Assembly (NCBI GenBank): GCA_913061435.1
Contig: CAJXUK010000007.1
Location: 1-64,000 of the forward strand
Direction of reading: 5' to 3'
DNA from: an uncultured Thalassolituus sp.
GTDB lineage: Bacteria; Pseudomonadota; Gammaproteobacteria; Pseudomonadales; Oceanobacteraceae
Length of the DNA: 64,000 nucleotides
Shown here: piece by piece, positions 27,385 to 37,161 of the stretch
How positions within the stretch are numbered: position 1 is the stretch's first letter
Layout of the letters: every line of letters begins with the position of its first letter
Notes under the pieces: model-generated
Databases searched by the model: none
What the model saw: the letters and a program-made list of their open reading frames with translations, nothing else
What the model was told of the DNA's origin: nothing
Made by a program: the position numbers and the translations under genes

Positions 27385-30300
27385 TTACGCGCCAATTCGC
27401 GCTTGCTTAGCTTTGTGCAAAACAAAAAACAACAAGGGTATTAAAATTAAAGTCATCATGGTAGAAACCAAAATACCAAAGATTAGTGAGATCGCTAGGC
27501 CATTAAAAATAGGGTCGTCTAAGATAAAGAAGGCTCCTGTCATGGCAGCAATACCAGTTAAGATAATGGGTTTGGCTCGCACAGCCGCTGATTGAATCAC
27601 CGCTTTTTCAACCGCCAATCCTTTTTCTAGTTGCTGGTTGATAAAGTCGACCAGCAATATTGAGTTGCGTACTATGATGCCTGCCAGTGCAATCATGCCA
27701 ATCATGGAAGTAGCGGTAAATTGTGCATTAAATAGCGCATGACCTGGCATAACTCCAATTATGGTTAGTGGAATAGGTGCCATAATCACCAGTGGAATAC
27801 TGTATGAACGAAATTGTGCTACTACTAGTAAGTAAATAAAGATCATACCCACACCATAGGCAATGCCCATGTCTCGGAAGGTTTCGTAAGTAATTTGCCA
27901 CTCACCATCCCACTTAATTTCAATGCCTTGAGCAGTGCCAGAAGTACTGGGGTCAGCAATAAATTTTTGTTGCCACTGGTCATAAGCAGGTTCTTTTAGT
28001 TGACCAGAAATATCAAATAAACCATACAGCGGGCTATCTAACGGGCCTGCCATGTCGGCGGTAACAAACATCACTGGGCGTTGGTTTTTGTGATAAATGG
28101 TTTGTTCGATTAACGACTTTTGCAAGCTAACGACTTCGCTCAGTGCAATTAAATTGCCCTGATTATTGCGAATTTTTAGGGTCAGTAATTGATCCATCTG
28201 ATCTCGGTACGATTGATTTAAGCGTAAGCGCATAGGCAGTGCATATTTTTGCTGCTCGCTGTGCAAATAACCAATATCCCAACCTGCTGTAGCTGTGGTG
28301 ATGGCTTGATTTATTTGTTGCTCGCTTAGACCAAGGATCATCGCGCGGTTGCGACGTATTTCTAGTGTCCACTGTTGTTGTGGTGCGTCTAGCCAGGTAT
28401 CAACGTCGACTACGTCTTGGGTTTGTTGGAATATTTTAGCCAGTTGATGAGTGGCAGCAACTTGCTGGTCATAATCTAAGCCATAGACTTCGGCACTGAT
28501 GGCAGCCATTACTGGTGGGCCTGGGGGCACTTCAACAATTTTAACATTGGCATTAAAGCGACGCCCAATAGTTTGTAGCGGCTCACGCAATTGCAAGGCA
28601 ATGTCGTGGCTTTGGCGATCGCGATTGCTTTTATCCACCAAGTTAACTTGCAAGTCTCCATGGTGTGGCGATTGACGTAAGTAATATTGGCGCACTAAAC
28701 CATTAAAGTTAATGGGTGCAGCAGTACCTGCGTAAAGTTCTACATCGCTGACTTCTTTAACGCTGATTACATAGTCTGATAACTCATCAAGTACCATTAA
28801 CGTTTGTTCGAGCGGTGTGCCTTCTGGCATATCAACAATAACCTGTAGTTCTGATTTGTTATCAAAAGGCAGCATTTTTAGAACCACTATTTTTAATACG
28901 GGTAACATAACAGCCATTAATATTAGCGATACGGTACCAGCCATTAACAAGCGACGATTGCGTTTGGCTTTTGGCGCAATAATAAAGGGCGACATTAAAC
29001 GTTCAAAGAAACGGTACGACTTACTGTTGTTATCAGTTTGTATAGTGTCGTCGGCTGCTGGGTGATTACCTTTGTTATGTTTAGCATGTTTCAGCAATTT
29101 AACGGCTAACCAAGGAGTCACCACAAAGGCAATGATCAGAGAGATCAGCATGCCGGTAGAAGCATTAATGGGAATCGGACTCATGTATGGCCCCATTAGA
29201 CCAGAGACAAAGGCCATGGGCATAAGCGCCGCGATAACAGTGAAGGTGGCCAAAATAGTTGGACTACCTACTTCGTCGACGGCCTTAGGAATGAACTCTA
29301 ATAAGCTGCTGTTTTTATTTTCATCCAACGACATGTGGCGATGAATGTTTTCCACTACTACGATGGCGTCGTCGACCAAAATGCCGATCGAGAAAATGAG
29401 TGCAAATAATGAAATACGGTTGAGGGTAAAGCCCCAAACCCAAGATGCAAATAGGGTTAATGCCAAGGTGATGAAAATAGCACTGCCAACAATCACCGCT
29501 TCGCGCCAGCTCATGGTAAATAATACAAGCAATACCACCGCGAGGGTTGCGAATAACAGTTTGCCAATTAACTGATTGGATTTGTTTTCTGCGGTCATAC
29601 CGTAGTTGCGTGTTTCGGTCACGGTAACAGAATCAGGAATCAAACGGTTTTCAAGCGCTGTGATATGTTCACTGATGGCGCTGGTTATGTCCACGGCATT
29701 GGTGCCCGGTTGCTTAGCGATAGACAATGTGACTGCCGGTGCAATAGCTGCTTGCTCGGGTGTTTTGATGAAAACGTAATTGCTAGGTGTATCTGCTTGC
29801 TGGCTGACGCTGGCAATATCCCCTAAATACAATAACCCTTGCTGTTGGCTTGTGGGGTCTTCGTAGCTGCCAATGATGAGGTTTTCAACGTCGGCAACGG
29901 TTTTCAAAAAGTTACCGGCTTGCAGCTTTATAAGCTCGTTGTTGTTAACTAAGGTGCTGAGTTGGCCGCCACTGTTTGCAGACTGTAAGCGTTGGCTAAT
30001 GTCAGCAAAACTGATGTTATGGCCATTCATTTTGCTGGGATCAATACGAATACTCAGTACGGAGTTGTGTTCGCCTAGGGTGTATATGTCGCGTGTACCA
30101 GCAATGGTTTTTAGTTCGGTTTCAAGACTGTGTGCTAACCGAGTTAACTCTTCATGACCCATTGCGGCATCTTGGCTACTTAATGTTAAAGCCATGATGG
30201 GTACATCGTCGATGCCCATAGGTTTAATTAAAGGTTGTGGAATATTAAGCCCTTGAGGAAGCCAATCACCATGAGATTGCACTTGGTTGTATAAGTTTAC

Positions 30301-30648
30301 AATGGCTTCTTGGCGCGGCATGCCGACTTCAAATGCGACGGTGAGTACCGCTTGGCCGGGGCTGCTAATAGAGAAAATATCGTCTACACCGGCTAATTCT
30401 GATAGCACTTGTTGGGCAGGGATTGAAACCAGTTGCTCAACTTCTTTGGCGCTTGCTCCTGGGTAAGCGATAAAGACATTGGCGAAGGTCACGTCAATCT
30501 GTGGTTCTTCTTCTTTGGGTGTTACTGCGATGGCAAAAAAACCTAGCAGTAACGCAAAAATGGCGAGTAGAGGCGTTAGTGCTGAATCTTGAAATGATTG
30601 TGCAACACGCCCTGAAATGCCCATGGATTTGTTGATGTCATTAGCCAT
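27385..30648 (-). CDS. RND efflux permease of the AcrB superfamily (second pump)
   Basis: A 1087-residue RND transporter. TM1 is 'TPLLAIFALLLGFFAIAVTP', followed by 'KEEEPQIDVTFANVFIAYPG', the porter-domain opening usual in heavy-metal/HAE3-like relatives. The proton relay shows as 'FSIGILVDDAIVVVENIHRH', and TM10 as 'IGMIALAGIIVRNSILLVDF'. The frame extends to 30723, but 'MANDINKS' at 30648 is a better start because it lies 4 bases after the adaptor stop and avoids overlap. The long cytoplasmic linker after TM6 ('DDTIQTDNNSKS') is typical. It is co-transcribed with the adaptor upstream. Substrate unknown. Confidence 0.9.
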   Translation of the reverse strand: MANDINKSMGISGRVAQSFQDSALTPLLAIFALLLGFFAIAVTPKEEEPQIDVTFANVFIAYPGASAKEVEQLVSIPAQQVLSELAGVDDIFSISSPGQAVLTVAFEVGMPRQEAIVNLYNQVQSHGDWLPQGLNIPQPLIKPMGIDDVPIMALTLSSQDAAMGHEELTRLAHSLETELKTIAGTRDIYTLGEHNSVLSIRIDPSKMNGHNISFADISQRLQSANSGGQLSTLVNNNELIKLQAGNFLKTVADVENLIIGSYEDPTSQQQGLLYLGDIASVSQQADTPSNYVFIKTPEQAAIAPAVTLSIAKQPGTNAVDITSAISEHITALENRLIPDSVTVTETRNYGMTAENKSNQLIGKLLFATLAVVLLVLFTMSWREAVIVGSAIFITLALTLFASWVWGFTLNRISLFALIFSIGILVDDAIVVVENIHRHMSLDENKNSSLLEFIPKAVDEVGSPTILATFTVIAALMPMAFVSGLMGPYMSPIPINASTGMLISLIIAFVVTPWLAVKLLKHAKHNKGNHPAADDTIQTDNNSKSYRFFERLMSPFIIAPKAKRNRRLLMAGTVSLILMAVMLPVLKIVVLKMLPFDNKSELQVIVDMPEGTPLEQTLMVLDELSDYVISVKEVSDVELYAGTAAPINFNGLVRQYYLRQSPHHGDLQVNLVDKSNRDRQSHDIALQLREPLQTIGRRFNANVKIVEVPPGPPVMAAISAEVYGLDYDQQVAATHQLAKIFQQTQDVVDVDTWLDAPQQQWTLEIRRNRAMILGLSEQQINQAITTATAGWDIGYLHSEQQKYALPMRLRLNQSYRDQMDQLLTLKIRNNQGNLIALSEVVSLQKSLIEQTIYHKNQRPVMFVTADMAGPLDSPLYGLFDISGQLKEPAYDQWQQKFIADPSTSGTAQGIEIKWDGEWQITYETFRDMGIAYGVGMIFIYLLVVAQFRSYSIPLVIMAPIPLTIIGVMPGHALFNAQFTATSMIGMIALAGIIVRNSILLVDFINQQLEKGLAVEKAVIQSAAVRAKPIILTGIAAMTGAFFILDDPIFNGLAISLIFGILVSTMMTLILIPLLFFVLHKAKQARIGA

Positions 30649-30652
30649 TGAT

Positions 30653-31798
30653 TTATTTCTCCAACGAATCAGTATTGGCTGCTTTATGATTGCGACTAGC
30701 GATGGCGGCAGCGGCCAACGCATTTACGGCAATCACATCACCATGATTAAGACCAGAAAGTACGATTACTTGAGGGTTATCTAGGCTGGTGGCTGCTTGA
30801 TCTAGGCTGGCGCCAAGTCGTACATAACGTAATTTAAGTTGTTGGTTCTTATTAACGACATAGATACTGGCCACTTCGCCTTGCTGAATAATGGCACTTT
30901 GGGGGACAGAGATAGCTTTGGTTTCACCAATGGGTAAAGCGACTTTAACCCAAGCGCCGGGAATGAGGCCCGAGCTGGCTTGATTAACCTCGAATTCAGC
31001 AAGGTCTAAACGGGCTTGAACACTGCTGTAGCGGCTGTCGGCAAATGGAAACAGGGTGAAGCCGTCTATAGCAAAGTGCTGCCCTTGGGATTTAACCGTG
31101 ATCTGGGTTTTGTTGTTTTGGCTGTTTTGTTCTAATTTAGCCACAAGGTTTTGTGGAATGCTGGTGGAGGCTCTTAGAGGTTGCGCAGAAAACCCCGTCA
31201 TAAGTGGCTGACCAGGATTGACTAACTCACCCAGTTCGACCATACGCTGGCTAACAATACCCGAGTAAGGTGCAATAATTTGGGTATAAGATAATTGCTC
31301 TTTCGCTTGTTTAACTTGGGCTTTTGCCGCCAATACAGCTGCCGCCGCACTTTTTGCTCGCGCGATACTGCTGTCTAATTCACCCTGAGATAAAGTTCTT
31401 TTATTAAACAGTGAACGATTACGCTTCATTAATATTTGCGCATCTTCATTCATGGCTTGAGCTTGCGCAAGGTTGGCCTCGGCTTGGCTTAAACCTGCCT
31501 GTTGCTGGGTGTTGTTAATAACGATTAGGGTTTGGCCTGCTTTTACGCGATCGTTAATATCAAAGTTAATGGCTTCTACAATGCCCGAGGTTTGTGCAGA
31601 AATAGTACTTTGATTAGTTGCCTCTAAGCGCGCATCTAAATACACCTTTTGCTGAGTGGCTTTTAATTCTATGGGCAGAGTTTTTAACTGAGAAACAGCA
31701 GTAGAATTATCTGCATTCGCTAACGCACTGTTCATAGTAGCAAAAGTCAGTGGAACTAAAGCCACGCTTAAAAGAAGTTTGAGTGGTGATCGCTGCAT
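30653..31798 (-). CDS. RND efflux periplasmic adaptor (second pump)
   Basis: A membrane-fusion protein with a cleavable signal ('VPLTFATMNSALA', near residue 27). The lipoyl half-motifs are 'STISAQTSGIVEAINFDIND' and 'TQIIAPYSGIVSQRMVELGE', joined by a helical hairpin with many Ala/Gln ('AGLSQAEANLAQAQAM'). A beta-barrel and membrane-proximal domain follow ('VKVALPIGETKAISVPQSAI'). It is the first gene of the two-gene pump operon. A palindrome lies upstream in its promoter. No lipid-attachment Cys is seen, so it is probably a soluble periplasmic protein. Confidence 0.9.
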   Translation of the reverse strand: MQRSPLKLLLSVALVPLTFATMNSALANADNSTAVSQLKTLPIELKATQQKVYLDARLEATNQSTISAQTSGIVEAINFDINDRVKAGQTLIVINNTQQQAGLSQAEANLAQAQAMNEDAQILMKRNRSLFNKRTLSQGELDSSIARAKSAAAAVLAAKAQVKQAKEQLSYTQIIAPYSGIVSQRMVELGELVNPGQPLMTGFSAQPLRASTSIPQNLVAKLEQNSQNNKTQITVKSQGQHFAIDGFTLFPFADSRYSSVQARLDLAEFEVNQASSGLIPGAWVKVALPIGETKAISVPQSAIIQQGEVASIYVVNKNQQLKLRYVRLGASLDQAATSLDNPQVIVLSGLNHGDVIAVNALAAAAIASRNHKAANTDSLEK

Positions 31799-31854
31799 GG
31801 TTAACTCTCTTCAATATCGTTCAAAATAAATTGTAGTCACAGTATAGTACAATT

Positions 31855-31880
31855 ACTATATTCCAATAAAGGAATATAGT
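31855..31880. promoter_or_regulatory. Perfect palindrome upstream of the second RND operon
   Basis: ACTATATTCC and GGAATATAGT are exact 10-base inverted repeats with a six-base spacer (AATAAA), 57 bases before the adaptor start. A partial copy of the half-site (AGTATAGTAC) lies just beside it. Size and place suggest a repressor operator overlapping the promoter; the regulator is not encoded next to it. Confidence 0.7.
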
Positions 31881-32057
31881 AAAGCTCAATAAAGTGTGTC
31901 TTTTTTTGTGCACTATTGTGCCAAAATAAAACTCAATTAATTATTATCTGAATTCACTGTTCCATTTTATATGGCTAATACTGGCAAGCAACACTCGTTA
32001 TCCTGCGCGCATTATTTAATAACCGTTGTTATTTTTTTATTTAAGGGGTAATAGTCA

Positions 32058-32735
32058 GTGAGTACTTTATCAGTGCAGCGCGGATTAGTCATGAGTGTCA
32101 TGTTGGCACTAAGTGTTGGTTTTGCGTTGCAAGTAATGGTTTATGAGCATGCTTATTTGTATGGGGAAAATCAATTAATGGAGCACATTCAACTGGCTAT
32201 CTTGTTTATAGTTGCTGCAGTATTTTTTTTGAAATCGTCAAAAAAAGCTTGGCAGCCTTTAGCGAGTGTAATTCCTGCATTGCGTTTATTGGCGCTCATG
32301 GCCGCTGCCTTGTGTTTTAGTTTTATCGTGCGCGAGATGAGTGTAAAGACGACTCAAATTGAGTGGTTGATTTTTATCGTGGATGGCCAAGGTTTTAAAT
32401 TGTTGATGTTACTAGTTTGGCTACCCTTATTGATAATGGCCTATCAGCATAGAGCACAGTACATTAGTATCGTAAAACAGGGGTTATTTTCTGCTACTTC
32501 TTTGTATTTAGCGGCGGCTGCAACTCTGCTGCTAGGGGGAGGTTTATTTGATAAAGAAATTATTGTGGTGGAATACTTTCGCTTTTACGAAGAGTTGTTA
32601 GAAATGAATGGTTACGGCCTAATGCTGATTGCTGCCTTGCATTTTCAGCGCGACATGCTGCGAGTGGTGTGTAACCAATGCCAAGGTGAGGTGGATGTTA
32701 AGTGTTATGAGGTATTGAATTTACAACGCGTGTGA
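32058..32735 (+). CDS. Multi-pass membrane protein, unknown function
   Basis: I do not recognise this 225-residue protein. It has about six hydrophobic segments (for example 'GLVMSVMLALSVGFALQVMV', 'HIQLAILFIVAAVFFL' and 'LMLLVWLPLLIMAY'). Conserved-looking polar stretches lie between them, including 'VREMSVKTTQIEWL' and 'VVEYFRFYEELLEMNGYGL', whose acidic residues sit near membrane edges. A CxxC ('CNQCQG') lies in the C-terminal tail. The start is GTG after an AAGGGG ribosome site. It stands alone, ending at a bidirectional terminator shared with the porin gene. Confidence 0.7.
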   Translation: MSTLSVQRGLVMSVMLALSVGFALQVMVYEHAYLYGENQLMEHIQLAILFIVAAVFFLKSSKKAWQPLASVIPALRLLALMAAALCFSFIVREMSVKTTQIEWLIFIVDGQGFKLLMLLVWLPLLIMAYQHRAQYISIVKQGLFSATSLYLAAAATLLLGGGLFDKEIIVVEYFRFYEELLEMNGYGLMLIAALHFQRDMLRVVCNQCQGEVDVKCYEVLNLQRV

Positions 32736-32740
32736 TGCTG

Positions 32741-32769
32741 AAAATGGAGCCGTATTCGGCTCCATTTTT
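32741..32769. terminator. Bidirectional terminator
   Basis: AAAATGGAGCCG and CGGCTCCATTTT form a perfect stem around TATT, with A/T runs on both sides. It serves the membrane protein gene and the convergent porin gene. Confidence 0.9.
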
Positions 32770-32790
32770 GGGGGCGATTAACAAATTCAG

Positions 32791-34014
32791 TTAGAACTTA
32801 GCTTCTGCCCATAACCAGAATTTTTGAGTATCTTTTTTACCATAGGCTTCATCACCTTCTGAGTAGTCGGCGTATTTAATACCCACAGAGACATTATCAA
32901 CGAAGCTCATACCCGCCAGTAAATTGATTTCACTACCCAGATCATCACCGTTTTCATCGCTACTATAATCGTGATAAACCGCTACTAAATTAACACCAGC
33001 CACTTTACCGACTGCTTTTGCATAGGTATCAGTTAAGCCATTATTAGGAGTGATTAAAAACTTATCTGCCCAGCCGTTAAAAGCATGGCCAGTTGCGTAA
33101 GGTGTGGAAAACGCGTAATCACCATCACCATTAAGTGATTCTAAACCTGCTAACAAGGATACACCTGCTACATTGACGCCGGCTTCGATTAATCCATAAT
33201 CGGCATCGAAATCTTTGCTACCCGCAACGCCAGAATTGTAGGTTTGTGTTGCATATTCTGCGGTATACAAAATATTAACACTATCGCTGGCCGCTGCCTT
33301 GCCCTTGAAACGCAAACCGAAAGTATCGTAGGTTTTGTCTGTATCATCATCTTTCAACAGATAACCATAGGCCGATACTTTACCTACTGGAGTGGTATAA
33401 CCCAGATTAAGCAGGTGATCTTCTACAGCAATATCTTGGTAAGTAATAGTATTGCGTTGGTTAATATACACATAAGATGCCGATAGATTGTCAACGGCAG
33501 TCAGGTCGATGCGCGCGGCGTCGAAGGTTTGTTCGTTTTGACGCCAGCCAACGTTACCGATAAAGCGTGCATTGTCAAAAATAATGCGCTGACGACCCAA
33601 TACTGCTTTGGCTAGGTCGTGGCTATAACTGATTTGAGCGCGGTTGAAATCCCCGCCTAGTCCATCAACCACAGCCGCTCGGCCAGGATTGTTTGGCCCC
33701 ATTGACGATTTAGATTCATATTCATCTTGTAATATGATTACTTGGTCGTATTCTGCCAGTACTTTAAAACCTGCAAGGCTGGCGGTTTCGTAGCCAATAC
33801 GAGCGCGAGCTGTCATGGCCACAGCATCTTTGGCTGCAGCATCATCTTGAACGTTTTCGCCACGCACTCGTAATTGGGCAATAACGTCGCCTTCTTGAAT
33901 AAACTCGGTAAATGATTGCGCTTGGCTGGGGGTTGCGAGGGTTAATAATGCGGTGCTAATGGCACTGGCTAATAGTGATTTAGTGGTAAAGCGATTAGTC
34001 TTTGTAATCGACAT
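32791..34014 (-). CDS. Outer-membrane porin-like beta-barrel (alginate-export-like)
   Basis: A 407-residue barrel with a signal peptide ending 'LATPSQAQS' (near residue 33). The opening strands 'VIAQLRVRGENVQDD' and 'AVAMTARARIGYETASLAGF' resemble the alginate-export/OprD-like porin superfamily, and 'ILGRQRIIFDNARF'-like segments recur in that group. It ends in 'KFWLWAEAKF', a proper outer-membrane C-terminus. An AGGAG ribosome site precedes the ATG. It probably admits a small solute; the substrate cannot be told. It diverges from the AlkC-like gene. Confidence 0.78.
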   Translation of the reverse strand: MSITKTNRFTTKSLLASAISTALLTLATPSQAQSFTEFIQEGDVIAQLRVRGENVQDDAAAKDAVAMTARARIGYETASLAGFKVLAEYDQVIILQDEYESKSSMGPNNPGRAAVVDGLGGDFNRAQISYSHDLAKAVLGRQRIIFDNARFIGNVGWRQNEQTFDAARIDLTAVDNLSASYVYINQRNTITYQDIAVEDHLLNLGYTTPVGKVSAYGYLLKDDDTDKTYDTFGLRFKGKAAASDSVNILYTAEYATQTYNSGVAGSKDFDADYGLIEAGVNVAGVSLLAGLESLNGDGDYAFSTPYATGHAFNGWADKFLITPNNGLTDTYAKAVGKVAGVNLVAVYHDYSSDENGDDLGSEINLLAGMSFVDNVSVGIKYADYSEGDEAYGKKDTQKFWLWAEAKF

Positions 34015-34197
34015 GGATAACTCCTGTTACTGGTCAGTTTAATTCTGACTGCCACATCTGTGCCGAGTTAACACAGTGCTAGCGATCAATGGCCATAGAA
34101 TGGCAGTTTTTGAGATAATAAAATTGATATCGGTCAAGGCTTTAAAAGTCTTTAGCTTGAGTGGTTTTGTTTAATTTATGAAGGATAACAGTAGCCT

Positions 34198-35358
34198 ATG
34201 GCCGAACTATTGAAACAGCAGCTGTCGTGGCACAAAATTATTGAGCTCTCAAATAGTATTGCTTTACAGGCTAAGGTTGCTGACATTGAGTTTAATCACA
34301 AGAAATTTGAACAGCAATTATTGCTGTTTGCAGCAGAGCAATTAACTTTTGATTGTGAACAGAGTGCGCTGTGGGAATCATTGACTTTAATGCAGCGGCT
34401 CAAATTTGCAGCACGCGCATTACAGCAAGTGATGCCCGAAACTGCCGGGGCTGACGTGGTTTTACGAACTTTGCAACAAGATACGTCTTTGTCGGGTTGG
34501 TTGTCGTTGATTTGCTGCGAATATGTCGGTATTCATCAGCACTTGAGTATCGAGCAGGGGCTGTCTTATTTGCAGCAGATGACCGAGTATTTTAGTGCAG
34601 AGTTCGCTATTCGACACTTCATATTGCGTGAGCCACAGCAAGTGGTGGATATTTTATCGACTTGGCTCACTCACAAAAACCATCATGTGCGCCGCTTAGT
34701 ATCTGAAGGAACTCGCCCTCGTTTACCTTGGGGGGTTAGGCTTGCTGTATTTATTTCTCAGCCAGAGATGGTATTGCCTTTGTTGGCAGCCTTGCGTGAT
34801 GACCCGCAAGAATATGTGAGGCGGTCTGTGGCTAATCATTTAAATGATATTGCCAAAGACCACCCGCAGCGTGTAATTGAAATAGCTCGGGATTGGTTGT
34901 CTTCGCATGCGCTGCAGACTCTGAGTCAACATCAACAAGTGCAGCGCACCCGTTTGCTTCGGCATGCTTGTAGAACCTTGTTTAAACAAGGTAACAGTGA
35001 AGTGTTATCTCTGTTTGGTTATGGCAGCGTCGATGACGTTAATTGTGAATTGATTTTGCATAATGCTGAGGTAACTTGGGGGGGAGAATTGGCGTTTGAG
35101 CTGATTTTGCCAGACGCATGTAATCGCCAATACATGATTGATTATGTGATTTTTCATCAAAAAGCAAACGGTACGCTAACGCCTAAAGTGTTCAAATGGC
35201 TTGATCGCAAACGTACCTGCGATCAAAGTCAGGTTTTGCTAAAAAAACATTCATTTAAAGCCATTTCCACCCGCCGCTATTATCCAGGTTTGCATAGGAT
35301 AGAAATAATGATCAATGGCATTAAAAAAGCAGAAGCGACCTTTGAGTTGCGCGCTTAA
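34198..35358 (+). CDS. AlkC-like HEAT-repeat DNA alkylation repair protein
   Basis: A 386-residue helical protein with HEAT-like repeats of the AlkC/AlkD DNA glycosylase superfamily. Clear repeat units are 'HHVRRLVSEGTRPRLPWG' and 'LLAALRDDPQEYVRRSVANH' followed by 'LNDIAKDHPQRVIEIARDWL'. The last 90 residues form a beta-rich domain ('GELAFELILP') seen in the longer AlkC-type proteins. Relatives remove N3-methylated purines. Function is by family; catalytic residues in this fold are poorly defined by motif. The ATG follows an AAGGAT site. A second alkylation-repair-type glycosylase lies at 51.8 kb. Confidence 0.8.
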   Translation: MAELLKQQLSWHKIIELSNSIALQAKVADIEFNHKKFEQQLLLFAAEQLTFDCEQSALWESLTLMQRLKFAARALQQVMPETAGADVVLRTLQQDTSLSGWLSLICCEYVGIHQHLSIEQGLSYLQQMTEYFSAEFAIRHFILREPQQVVDILSTWLTHKNHHVRRLVSEGTRPRLPWGVRLAVFISQPEMVLPLLAALRDDPQEYVRRSVANHLNDIAKDHPQRVIEIARDWLSSHALQTLSQHQQVQRTRLLRHACRTLFKQGNSEVLSLFGYGSVDDVNCELILHNAEVTWGGELAFELILPDACNRQYMIDYVIFHQKANGTLTPKVFKWLDRKRTCDQSQVLLKKHSFKAISTRRYYPGLHRIEIMINGIKKAEATFELRA

Positions 35359-35410
35359 GCTCACACTCATGTCGTAGCCTTTGCTATTATAGTCGTCATA
35401 TAAGTTAACA

Positions 35411-36367
35411 ATGGTGGCTTTTGTGAAAAATTTAGAAGGTATGGAAGATGTGAAAGGTGTGAAAGGTGTGAAGGTTGGATTTATTGGCATGGGGTTAATG
35501 GGAATTCCGATGTCGAGTCGTTTATTAGCCGCCGATTTTGACGTGACTGTGTGGAATCGAAACCCCGCTAAAACTCAAATCCCAGCATCGCAAGGGGCTC
35601 ATGTTGCTAGTAGTCTTGCTCAGCTGTGTCGTGATGTGAACGTAATCATGATGTGTGTGAGCGACACCCAAGCAGTACAAGAGATTGTATTAGCAGCAGA
35701 AGGTCTACTGGACAATTTAAGTGCTGGTCAGATTGTGATTGATTTTTCCAGTATTGATCCAGAGGCAACACGCGTATTGGCAAAAAAAGTCGCAGATAAG
35801 TCCTGCATTTGGTTAGATACGCCGGTTTCGGGTGGTGTTGCTGGTGCCGAGCAAGGAACGCTAGCCATTATGGCTGGTGGGGATGAGCAGGCGTTGGCCG
35901 CGGTTAATCCATTATTACAAGCCTTAAGTCAAAGAATCACTCGCATGGGGGATGTTGGGTCTGGTCAAGTAACAAAAATTTGTAATCAGATGATTGTGAG
36001 TAGTAATGTACTTGTAATGGCCGAAGTAATGGCCTTGGCTGAAAAATCGGGAGTGGATAGCGCGAGCATACCGCTGGCACTTAGAGGCGGCTTTGCTGAC
36101 TCTATTCCACTGCAGCTAACAGGTCCTAGAATGGCAGAGCGTGATTATGCACCGGTTAAATGGCATGTAAAAACACTGTTAAAAGACTTGGACATGGCTA
36201 ATACTTTGGCTAAAAATAACCTTTCTTCAGTCCCTATGGCAGGACTCGGTGCAGAGTTAATGCGCCAACATGCCAGCAGAGGCTTTAATGACAGTGATCC
36301 CGCTACGTTAATCGAACTGTATTTAGCATCGGAACACAATGAAAATATTCAGGAAAATAATCAATGA
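35411..36367 (+). CDS. Tartronate semialdehyde reductase / 2-hydroxy-3-oxopropionate reductase family
   Basis: An NAD(P)-dependent beta-hydroxyacid dehydrogenase. The Rossmann start 'VGFIGMGLMGIPM' and the substrate-site signature 'DTPVSGGVAGAEQGTLAIM' are complete, and the catalytic Lys lies in 'GQVTKICNQ'. The next gene, overlapping by four bases (ATGA), encodes a hydroxypyruvate isomerase, so the pair most likely handles glyoxylate-derived tartronate semialdehyde and glycerate. Glyoxylate carboligase is not seen here. The start is uncertain: the N-terminus contains a 9-base repeat (GTGAAAGGT) offering several GTG codons, and a start at GTG 35470 would place the Rossmann motif nearer the end. 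Confidence 0.85.
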   Translation: MVAFVKNLEGMEDVKGVKGVKVGFIGMGLMGIPMSSRLLAADFDVTVWNRNPAKTQIPASQGAHVASSLAQLCRDVNVIMMCVSDTQAVQEIVLAAEGLLDNLSAGQIVIDFSSIDPEATRVLAKKVADKSCIWLDTPVSGGVAGAEQGTLAIMAGGDEQALAAVNPLLQALSQRITRMGDVGSGQVTKICNQMIVSSNVLVMAEVMALAEKSGVDSASIPLALRGGFADSIPLQLTGPRMAERDYAPVKWHVKTLLKDLDMANTLAKNNLSSVPMAGLGAELMRQHASRGFNDSDPATLIELYLASEHNENIQENNQ

Positions 36368-37161
36368 AATTGGCCGCAAATGTGTCCATGTTGTTTAACG
36401 AGCTGCCATTATTAGAACGATTTGGTGCGGCAAAATCCGCTGGTTTTGATGCGGTAGAAATACAGTTTCCGTATGTGGAAACAGTGGCTGATATTAAACA
36501 GCAGCTTACAGATAACGATTTACAATGTGTATTGATTAATGTGCCAGCGGGGGATTTGATGGAAGGCGGCGAAGGCTTGGCGTCTGTGCCGGGCAAAGAA
36601 GCCGAATTTGCCGCTGCGCTGGTTGAGTGTTTAAGTTATGCCACCTCTTTAGGGGTTAAACAGGTCAATGTGTTATCGGGCCGCTGTTTTAATCCTGATA
36701 ACCATGCTGAATATTTAGCTACTTTTAAGCGTAACTTAGTTACTGCAGCCAAGATGTTTGAGCCACTGGGAGTAACTGTTACATTTGAGGCTATTAATAC
36801 TTTTGATATGCCAGGTTTTGTTATTCATAGTGTAGAGCAAATGCTTGATGTGATAGCCAGCAGTGATTGTGACAATATAAAAATGCAGTTCGATGTTTAC
36901 CATATGGCGCGTATGGTATTACAGAGTGAAAATTCAAGCACTTGTATCATTAATACTATTAATCGCTATGCCACTCAAATTGGTCATATTCAATTTGCTG
37001 ATGCTCCTGGGCGAGGGGAGCCGGGCACTGGGATATTGGACTTTGTTTCTATTTTTGCAGCCATTGAGGCTTCTGATTATAACGGTTGGGTGGCGGCAGA
37101 ATACAAGCCCAGTAAGTACACAGAAAATACGTTAGATTGGAGACATTTATTAACCGCTTAG
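36364..37161 (+). CDS. hyi: Hydroxypyruvate isomerase
   Basis: A TIM-barrel isomerase interconverting hydroxypyruvate and tartronate semialdehyde. Family motifs visible are 'KLAANVSMLFNELPLLERF' at the start, 'TFEAINTFDMPGFVI' with the metal Glu, 'MQFDVYHMARM', 'HIQFADAPGRGEPGTG' and the last acidic site in 'VAAEYKPS'. At 265 residues it is full length. It overlaps the reductase gene by four bases, implying translational coupling, and shares four bases with the convergent DUF1289 gene. Confidence 0.92.
   Translation: MKLAANVSMLFNELPLLERFGAAKSAGFDAVEIQFPYVETVADIKQQLTDNDLQCVLINVPAGDLMEGGEGLASVPGKEAEFAAALVECLSYATSLGVKQVNVLSGRCFNPDNHAEYLATFKRNLVTAAKMFEPLGVTVTFEAINTFDMPGFVIHSVEQMLDVIASSDCDNIKMQFDVYHMARMVLQSENSSTCIINTINRYATQIGHIQFADAPGRGEPGTGILDFVSIFAAIEASDYNGWVAAEYKPSKYTENTLDWRHLLTA

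Noticed and set aside
30649-30723. N-terminal extension of the second RND permease
   Set aside because: The extra 25 residues overlap the adaptor gene and precede the normal permease start 'MANDIN' four bases after the adaptor stop.
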